NCBI GenBank assembly: GCA_021772705.1
Contig: JAJFLN010000156.1
Span: 1 to 10,657 of the forward strand
Origin: Candidatus Cloacimonadota bacterium
GTDB taxonomy: Bacteria > Muiribacteriota > UBA6191 > JACPRK01
Length of the DNA stretch: 10,657 nucleotides
Reading direction: 5' to 3'
Shown: one piece after another, positions 5,924 through 10,657 of the stretch
Position numbering within the stretch: the first letter of the stretch is position 1
How the letters are laid out: each line of letters starts with the position of its first letter
Notes under the pieces: generated by a model
What the model saw: the letters and a program-made list of their open reading frames with translations, nothing else
Told to the model about the DNA's origin: nothing
Database searches by the model: none
Program-made: the position numbers and the translations under genes

Positions 5924-6757
5924 ATGCTGACACCCGAAAACCTCTACGACCGTGTCCAGGAGTGCGTCGCCCACATCCGGAAGACCACCTCACTGGAGCC
6001 GTCCTACGGCATCATTCTCGGCACCGGCCTGGGTGGCCTGGCCCAGGAGATGGACATCGAACACGAATTCCCCTACTCCGATCTTCCCAGCTTTCCCGAA
6101 TCCACCGTCGAGAGCCATCAGGGACGACTGCTCCTCGGCCAGCTGGCCGGCAAGCCCGTTGTGGCCATGCAGGGCCGGTTCCACTACTACGAGGGCTACT
6201 CACCTCTACAGATTACCTACCCCGTCCGGGTTATGAAGACGCTGGGTGCCTCCACGCTGGTGGTCTCCAATGCCTCAGGCGGACTCAACCCGCTCTTCTC
6301 CAAGGGTGACCTGATGGTCCTGGTGGATCACATCAACTTCCAGGGCGTGAACCCCCTGATCGGTAAGAACGAGGATCGATTCGGACCCCGCTTTCCCGAC
6401 ATGTCCGAGCCCTACTCCAACGAGGTGATTGCAGCTGCCGAGAAGGTCGCCTTGGAGCAGAAGATTCCCATCAGAAAGGGCGTCTACCTCGGCCTTCAGG
6501 GGCCGAACCTGGAGACCCGCGCCGAGTACCGCATGCTCCGGACCCTCGGCGCCGACTGCGTGGGCATGTCCACCGTCCCGGAGGTCCTCGTGGCCCGCCA
6601 CATGGGCATGCGGACCTTCGCCACCACGGTGGTCACTGATATGTGTCTCCCCGACGCCCTGGAAGAGGCGAGCATCGAGGAGATCATCGCCACGGCCAGC
6701 GAAGCAGAACCCCGATTGACCCGGCTCCTGACCGAGCTCGTGAGGGGGCTCGGCTAG
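5924..6757 (+). CDS. punA: Trimeric purine nucleoside phosphorylase, probably MTA/adenosine-capable
   Basis: This enzyme splits purine nucleosides with phosphate into the free base and (deoxy)ribose-1-phosphate. The 277 residues match the trimeric PNP/MTAP family along their length. GTGLGGLA (33-40) is the phosphate loop, followed by GRFHYYEGY (84-92), NASGGLNP (116-123), GLQGPNLET (190-198), with E197 equivalent to base-binding Glu201 of human PNP, and GMSTVPEVLVARH (214-226). In human PNP the next base-contact residue is Asn243; here it is Asp239 in TVVTDMCLPD. Asp at this place is typical of MTA phosphorylases, and N243D in human PNP is known to confer activity on adenosine, so I infer use of 6-aminopurine nucleosides such as methylthioadenosine. 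mtnA, four bases downstream, would use the product methylthioribose-1-phosphate. AGGAGG (5912-5917) lies six bases before the ATG. The family is certain; the substrate is inferred. Confidence 0.93.
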   Translation: MLTPENLYDRVQECVAHIRKTTSLEPSYGIILGTGLGGLAQEMDIEHEFPYSDLPSFPESTVESHQGRLLLGQLAGKPVVAMQGRFHYYEGYSPLQITYPVRVMKTLGASTLVVSNASGGLNPLFSKGDLMVLVDHINFQGVNPLIGKNEDRFGPRFPDMSEPYSNEVIAAAEKVALEQKIPIRKGVYLGLQGPNLETRAEYRMLRTLGADCVGMSTVPEVLVARHMGMRTFATTVVTDMCLPDALEEASIEEIIATASEAEPRLTRLLTELVRGLG

Positions 6758-6760
6758 ACT

Positions 6761-7819
6761 ATGGTCGAGGCTATCCGCTGGGAAGAAGGAGTCGTCCAGA
6801 TCCTGGATCAGCTGGTCCTTCCCAGGGAGGTCGTCTGGGTGCCCTGTCGCCGGAGCGATGAGGTGGCCGATTGCATCACCACCATGAAGATCCGCGGAGC
6901 GCCGGCGATCGGAGTCGCCGCTGCCATGGGGCTTGCGCTGGCCGTGCGGCAGGAGGAAGCGGAGTCCGCAGCCTCCCTGGAAGATTACTTCGCCGCGGCC
7001 TGCGATCACATGTCCAGGACCCGCCCGACAGCGGTCAACCTGACCTGGGCCATCGCGCGGATGCAGGATCGATTTCGCCAGGTTCAGGCTGAAGGACTCC
7101 CCCGGGTCCGGGAGGCTCTGACCCGGGAGGCGTTGGACGTGGCTCGGGAGGACTTCGAGACCTGTGCCGCCATGGGCCGTAACGGCGCCGACGTGGTTCC
7201 CGAGAAGGCTCGGATCTTGACGCACTGCAACACGGGCTCCCTCGCCACCGGGGGCGCCGGCACGGCCCTGGCCGTTGTTCGTGAGGCTGCCAGCCGGGGC
7301 CTCGTCGAGATCGTCTACGTCGATGAGACCCGCCCCTACCTGCAGGGCGCTCGTCTCACGGCCTGGGAACTCGCACAGGATGGAATCCCTCAGCGTCTCA
7401 TTGCCGACAACATGGCCGCCTTCCTCATGGCTCGCGGTCAGGTCGATTTCATCGTCGTCGGTGCTGACCGGATCGCTTCCAATGGAGATGTGGCAAACAA
7501 GATCGGAACCTATGGACTGGCCGTGCTGGCTCGCCATCACCGGGTGCCCTTCTACATCGCGGCCCCCCTGTCCACCGTGGACATGGCCATCGCTTCCGGC
7601 GCCGAGATCCCCATCGAGGAACGGGCTGCCAGGGAACTCACTCACATCGGAGACATTCAGCTCGCCCCTGAAGGGGTCGATGTCTGGAATCCTGCCTTCG
7701 ACGTCACGCCCGCCGACTTCATCGCCGGAATCATCACCGAGAAGGGCATTCTGCGTACGCCGTACTGGAAGAGCATCGCCGACACCATGGGGAGCGGGGG
7801 CGGGGGCCGGCGCCGGTGA
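6761..7819 (+). CDS. mtnA: S-methyl-5-thioribose-1-phosphate isomerase MtnA
   Basis: MtnA converts methylthioribose-1-phosphate (or 5-deoxyribose-1-phosphate) to the ribulose form in methionine salvage or the related DHAP shunt. The 352-residue protein is full length and shows MKIRGAPAIG (42-51), RPTAVNLTW (88-96), HCNTGSLAT (155-163) with catalytic C156, DETRPYLQGARLTAWEL (188-204), GADRIASNGDVANKIGTY (234-251) with catalytic D236, and NPAFDVTP (310-317). These features separate MtnA from the related eIF2B-alpha/beta/delta subunits. The start is three bases after the phosphorylase stop, so the two are almost certainly cotranscribed; GAGGGGG (6742-6748) is a rather distant ribosome site. The last residues are a Gly/Arg run (GSGGGGRRR) encoded by a very G-rich stretch that ends in the palindrome CCGGCGCCGG (7807-7816). 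Confidence 0.95.
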   Translation: MVEAIRWEEGVVQILDQLVLPREVVWVPCRRSDEVADCITTMKIRGAPAIGVAAAMGLALAVRQEEAESAASLEDYFAAACDHMSRTRPTAVNLTWAIARMQDRFRQVQAEGLPRVREALTREALDVAREDFETCAAMGRNGADVVPEKARILTHCNTGSLATGGAGTALAVVREAASRGLVEIVYVDETRPYLQGARLTAWELAQDGIPQRLIADNMAAFLMARGQVDFIVVGADRIASNGDVANKIGTYGLAVLARHHRVPFYIAAPLSTVDMAIASGAEIPIEERAARELTHIGDIQLAPEGVDVWNPAFDVTPADFIAGIITEKGILRTPYWKSIADTMGSGGGGRRR

Positions 7820-7832
7820 CCCTCCCTGGATC

Positions 7833-8384
7833 ATGCTGAGCCGCCATCTTTCTGCCGCCCGTGAAACCGCTCTGGCCCTGGGAAACTGCGGCCTCGGCTC
7901 CCTGAACCGGACCTGCCTGTCCATCAGAGATGACGCTCACTTCTGGATGAGCCGCGACAACGCCAGCCTCGAACAGGCCAGCTGGTCCGACTTCATCGAG
8001 GCCTCCGTCCACCGGGTCGCGCGAGGGGACGAGGCCGCTGCCTCGGAGCTCGAGACCCACAGAGACATCTATCGCCACACCCACCATCGATCCCTCCTGC
8101 AGACCACACCCAGGGCTGCCCTGTCCCTCACAATCGGAGTCCAGAAGACTCTCCGGGTCGAGGGGCTCGGAAACGTACCGGTACTCCTGCTGGAGGCACC
8201 CGATTCCACCTGCCCCCTGGGCGTACGGATCGGCAGGGAGATCCGCCGCTCCGGAGTTGCCCTGGTTCGGGGAGCTTTTGCCATCACCGCCGCCCAGGAC
8301 CTGGAGGAGGCCTCTCGTCTCATGTGCCTCCTGGAGCAGCGTGCTCAGGAAATGATCCAATCCCGCCGGCCCACCTGCGGCTGA
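7833..8384 (+). CDS. Degenerate class II aldolase/adducin-like protein, probably lacking the metal site
   Basis: This 183-residue protein is not obvious at first sight but aligns by motif with class II aldolases (fuculose-1-phosphate aldolase, Ald2, MtnB). SELETHRDIY (71-80) matches the family's S-E-x3-H-x2-I-Y block with exact spacing, keeping the Glu (E72) and H76. Near the end, VALVRGAFAITAAQDLEEA (142-160) corresponds to the usual V-L-L-x-N-H-G...G-x-DLEEA, followed by an LExxA helix. NCGLGSLNR (18-26) may stand for G-N-x-S-x-R. The zinc HxH expected 11 and 13 residues after the conserved Tyr is T91/P93, and the third His (NHG) is also absent. It is slightly shorter than the usual 200-215 residues. 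It begins 13 bases after mtnA and has no clear ribosome site. I infer a homolog of the aldolase or dehydratase step after MtnA that has lost its metal site, either a pseudoenzyme or a repurposed protein. The fold assignment is moderate; the function is unknown. Confidence 0.6.
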   Translation: MLSRHLSAARETALALGNCGLGSLNRTCLSIRDDAHFWMSRDNASLEQASWSDFIEASVHRVARGDEAAASELETHRDIYRHTHHRSLLQTTPRAALSLTIGVQKTLRVEGLGNVPVLLLEAPDSTCPLGVRIGREIRRSGVALVRGAFAITAAQDLEEASRLMCLLEQRAQEMIQSRRPTCG

Positions 8385-8412
8385 CGGGCTTGACCGAAGG
8401 GACAGATTCGAA

Positions 8413-10657
8413 ATGGATTACAAGTCGACCCTGAACTTGCCCAAGACTGACTTCCCCATGAAGGGCAACTTACCCACAGGGGAACCGGAGAGGATCGCCT
8501 CCTGGGAGAAAGCCGATCTCTACGGCGCCATGCGTCGTCAGGCCGAGGGTCGGCCCAAGTTCATCCTGCACGACGGACCGCCCTATGCCAACGGCGACGT
8601 CCACATCGGTACCGCCCTCAACAAGGTCTTGAAGGACTTCGTCGTCAAGTTCAAGCATCTCACGGGACACGACGCTCCCTATGTCCCCGGCTGGGACTGT
8701 CACGGTCTGCCCATCGAGCTGAAGACCATGGCCGAGAATCCCGGCGTCAAGGACCCCGTCGAGGTACGTGAACTCTGCCGGAAGTACGCACATCGATTCA
8801 TCGAGAAGCAGAAGGCGGAGTTCGTCCGCCTCGGCGTCCTGGGACTCTGGCAGCGGCCCTACCTCACCCTCGACCCGAGATACGAAGCCTTCCAGCTCGA
8901 GGTCTTCGCCGACCTGGTAGAGAACGAACTGGTCGAGCGTGCCCTGAAGTCGATCTACTGGTGCCCCGATTGCTCGACGGCCCTTGCCGACGCCGAGATC
9001 GAGTATCAGGACAAGAAGTCGCTGTCCGTCTTCGTGCAGTTCCAGGCAAGGCCCGAGACTTTGCCTGCCTCCATTGCCGAGGCTGCTGGCGGGAAACCGG
9101 TCCACTTCGCCATCTGGACCACCACACCATGGACCCTGCCAGGCAACGTGGCCATCGCCCTCCACCCCGAGCATACCTACGGGATGTACGAGCACGGCGA
9201 CGGCTATCTTGTGCTGGCGCCGGCCTTGCGGGAGAGCATGGGCCAGCGAACCGGCGTCGCCCTGGGCGAGCCCTCCTTCACGTTCCCCGGACGGGATGCG
9301 GCTGGTGTGCTCTGCCGGCACCCGTTCCTCGACAGGGACTCCCGGGTCCTGGTGGCTGATTACGTCAGCATGGAGGACGGCACGGGTCTGGTCCACATCG
9401 CCCCGGGCCACGGCCAGGAGGACTTCCAGATTGGACAGCAGCATGACCTGCCGGTGATCTCCCCCATTGATGCGAAGGGTCACCTCACCGACGAGGCTGG
9501 CCCCTTCGCCGGGATGTTCTACGCCAAGGCCAACAAGAAGATCCGCCAGCACATGGAAGACTCCGGCGCCCTGCTCGGGTCCGAAGAGTTCAGCCACTCC
9601 TACGCCCATTGCTGGCGGTGCAAGAACCCCATCATCCACCGCGCCTGTCCCCAGTGGTTCATCATGGTCGACCGGGCCGGCGTCCGGACCCGCGCCATCG
9701 AGGCCGTCAACGACGTCCAGTGGTTCCCCGATGTCTCGATCAAGCGCATCGGCAGCATGCTCGAGACCCGGCCCGACTGGTGCATCTCCCGGCAGCGTGT
9801 CTGGGGCGTGCCGATCCCGGCGCTCCACTGCAAGGACTGCGACAAGGAGACCCTGGACCCGGCCACGATCCGCCACGTGGCGCAGCAAGTCCGCGCCGAT
9901 GGCAGCAGCATCTGGATCGATCGGCCCCTGGACCAGCTGCTCCCCGCCGGGGCCGCCTGCAGTCACTGCGGAGGAAAGTCCCTGGAGCGTGAGAAGGACA
10001 TCATGGATGTCTGGTTCGACTCAGGCGTGAGCCATACCGCCGTCCTCCAGGATCGGGAAGAGCTCCGGTGGCCCGCGGACCTCTACCTGGAGGGAAGCGA
10101 TCAGCATCGCGGGTGGTTCCAGACTTCACTCCTGACCTCCATCGGCTCCCGTGGCAGCGCACCCTACCGGCAGGTGCTGACCCACGGTTTCGTTGTCGAT
10201 GAGAACGGCAGGAAGATGTCCAAGTCCATCGGCAACACGGTGGAACCGAAGGAGATCAATGAGAGCCTGGGCGCCGACATCCTCCGGCTCTGGGTCGCCA
10301 GCGCCGATTACACCGTCGACATCAAGTGCAGCAAGAAGATCCTGAAGCAGTGCACCGACATGTACCGGCGAATCCGCAACACCCTCCGCTTCTTCCTCGG
10401 TAACCTGGACGGCTTCGATCCCGCCACCGGCGAGGTGCCCGCCGCCGAGATGACCGAACTCGATCGCTGGTCTCTGGCTGTCCTGATCGAGGCCGTGGAC
10501 GAGGTCAAGGAACACTACAGCTCCTACCGTTTCTATCAGGTTCTCCATCTGCTCCACAATCTCTGCGTTGTGGAGCTCTCGTCCTTCTACATGGACGTCG
10601 TCAAGGACCGGCTCTATTGCAGCGCCCCGGGCTCTCAGCCGCGTCGCTCCGCCCAGA
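8413..10657 (+). CDS. ileS: Isoleucyl-tRNA synthetase, 3'-truncated by window edge
   Basis: IleRS charges tRNA-Ile and edits misactivated valine. The first 748 residues of about 930 are in the window. The frame starts at ATG 8413 (MDYKSTLNLP), the usual N-terminus, with AGGGA (8398-8402) ten bases upstream. The class Ia signature is HIGT at 64-67 (HxGH with Thr at the fourth place) within GPPYANGDVHIG. The CP1 editing domain shows IWTTTPWTLPGNVAIALHP and HIAPGHGQEDF with the editing Asp at 337. KMSKS is canonical at 601-605. Cys pairs CPDC, CWRC, CKDC and CSHC lie in the connective regions. The motif spacing follows E. coli IleRS almost residue for residue, so this is a bacterial type 1 enzyme. 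The C-terminal anticodon-binding part and zinc finger are beyond the edge. It starts 28 bases after the aldolase-like gene; cotranscription is likely. Confidence 0.97.
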   Translation, partial: MDYKSTLNLPKTDFPMKGNLPTGEPERIASWEKADLYGAMRRQAEGRPKFILHDGPPYANGDVHIGTALNKVLKDFVVKFKHLTGHDAPYVPGWDCHGLPIELKTMAENPGVKDPVEVRELCRKYAHRFIEKQKAEFVRLGVLGLWQRPYLTLDPRYEAFQLEVFADLVENELVERALKSIYWCPDCSTALADAEIEYQDKKSLSVFVQFQARPETLPASIAEAAGGKPVHFAIWTTTPWTLPGNVAIALHPEHTYGMYEHGDGYLVLAPALRESMGQRTGVALGEPSFTFPGRDAAGVLCRHPFLDRDSRVLVADYVSMEDGTGLVHIAPGHGQEDFQIGQQHDLPVISPIDAKGHLTDEAGPFAGMFYAKANKKIRQHMEDSGALLGSEEFSHSYAHCWRCKNPIIHRACPQWFIMVDRAGVRTRAIEAVNDVQWFPDVSIKRIGSMLETRPDWCISRQRVWGVPIPALHCKDCDKETLDPATIRHVAQQVRADGSSIWIDRPLDQLLPAGAACSHCGGKSLEREKDIMDVWFDSGVSHTAVLQDREELRWPADLYLEGSDQHRGWFQTSLLTSIGSRGSAPYRQVLTHGFVVDENGRKMSKSIGNTVEPKEINESLGADILRLWVASADYTVDIKCSKKILKQCTDMYRRIRNTLRFFLGNLDGFDPATGEVPAAEMTELDRWSLAVLIEAVDEVKEHYSSYRFYQVLHLLHNLCVVELSSFYMDVVKDRLYCSAPGSQPRRSAQ

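Noticed and set aside
6275..7924. 549-codon open frame on the minus strand
   Set aside because: It is antisense to the phosphorylase and mtnA, is rich in Gly/Asp/His as expected of a GC-rich shadow frame, and shows no family motif. Both sense genes are full-length known proteins.
7275..8384. 369-codon version of the aldolase-like ORF starting inside mtnA
   Set aside because: The first 186 codons overlap the conserved mtnA frame and resemble nothing; the first sensible start after mtnA is ATG 7833.
8470..9966. 498-codon open frame on the minus strand
   Set aside because: It is antisense to ileS, whose motifs are all intact in the plus frame; the minus frame looks like no protein family.
1..10657. 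CRISPR array, tRNA/rRNA genes, toxin-antitoxin or defence genes
   Set aside because: I looked for regularly spaced repeats, tRNA-like cloverleafs and relevant protein motifs on both strands and saw none; the only repeats are those in the prfB-yggS gap.

Overview
This is a GC-rich, gene-dense stretch of an ordinary bacterial chromosome. All ten genes lie on the + strand and belong to core housekeeping families. The host is probably a Gram-negative bacterium outside the well-studied genera. The gene run yggS-yggT-divIVA-yggU-purine nucleoside phosphorylase-mtnA-ileS recalls deltaproteobacteria-like lineages or related candidate phyla. That placement is an inference from gene order and is weak.

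Layout. (1) 2-2059: the 3' part of secA, cut by the window edge. (2) 2103-3216: prfB (release factor 2), split by a textbook programmed +1 frameshift at an in-frame UGA; the real gene starts at 2103 and joins two frames. (3) 3217-3795: a 580-bp gap without genes, packed with dispersed-repeat material. It holds a 278-bp element with 43-bp inverted ends built on CACGGAG and CACAGAGGTT blocks (3257-3534), a fragment of a widespread 'CTTCGACnAGCTCAGG' repeat (about 3562-3589), and a 117-bp near-palindrome bounded by a perfect 10-bp direct repeat, which looks like a small inserted MITE with its target duplication (3602-3738). A good sigma70-type promoter follows at once. (4) 3796-5829: yggS, yggT, divIVA and yggU, a group linked to PLP homeostasis and to division, growth and envelope functions. 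(5) 5924-8384: a purine/MTA nucleoside phosphorylase, mtnA (methylthioribose-1-phosphate isomerase) and a small class II aldolase-like protein. (6) 8413 to the right edge: ileS, open at its 3' end.

How the genes work together. The phosphorylase-mtnA-aldolase-like block reads as a methylthioadenosine (or 5'-deoxyadenosine) salvage cassette. The phosphorylase has Asp where 6-oxopurine-specific trimeric PNPs have Asn, which suggests it accepts 6-aminopurines and could make methylthioribose-1-phosphate directly for MtnA. The third gene sits where a class II aldolase (Ald2) or dehydratase (MtnB) would be expected. It keeps the fold signature, including the Glu and the E-x3-H-x2-I-Y block, but appears to have lost all three zinc-ligand histidines, so it may be a pseudoenzyme.

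The most interesting points are the MITE-like palindrome with its target-site duplication, the stacking of three repeat families in one gap, and the degenerate class II aldolase beside mtnA. I found no CRISPR array, tRNA, rRNA, phage gene or defence system.
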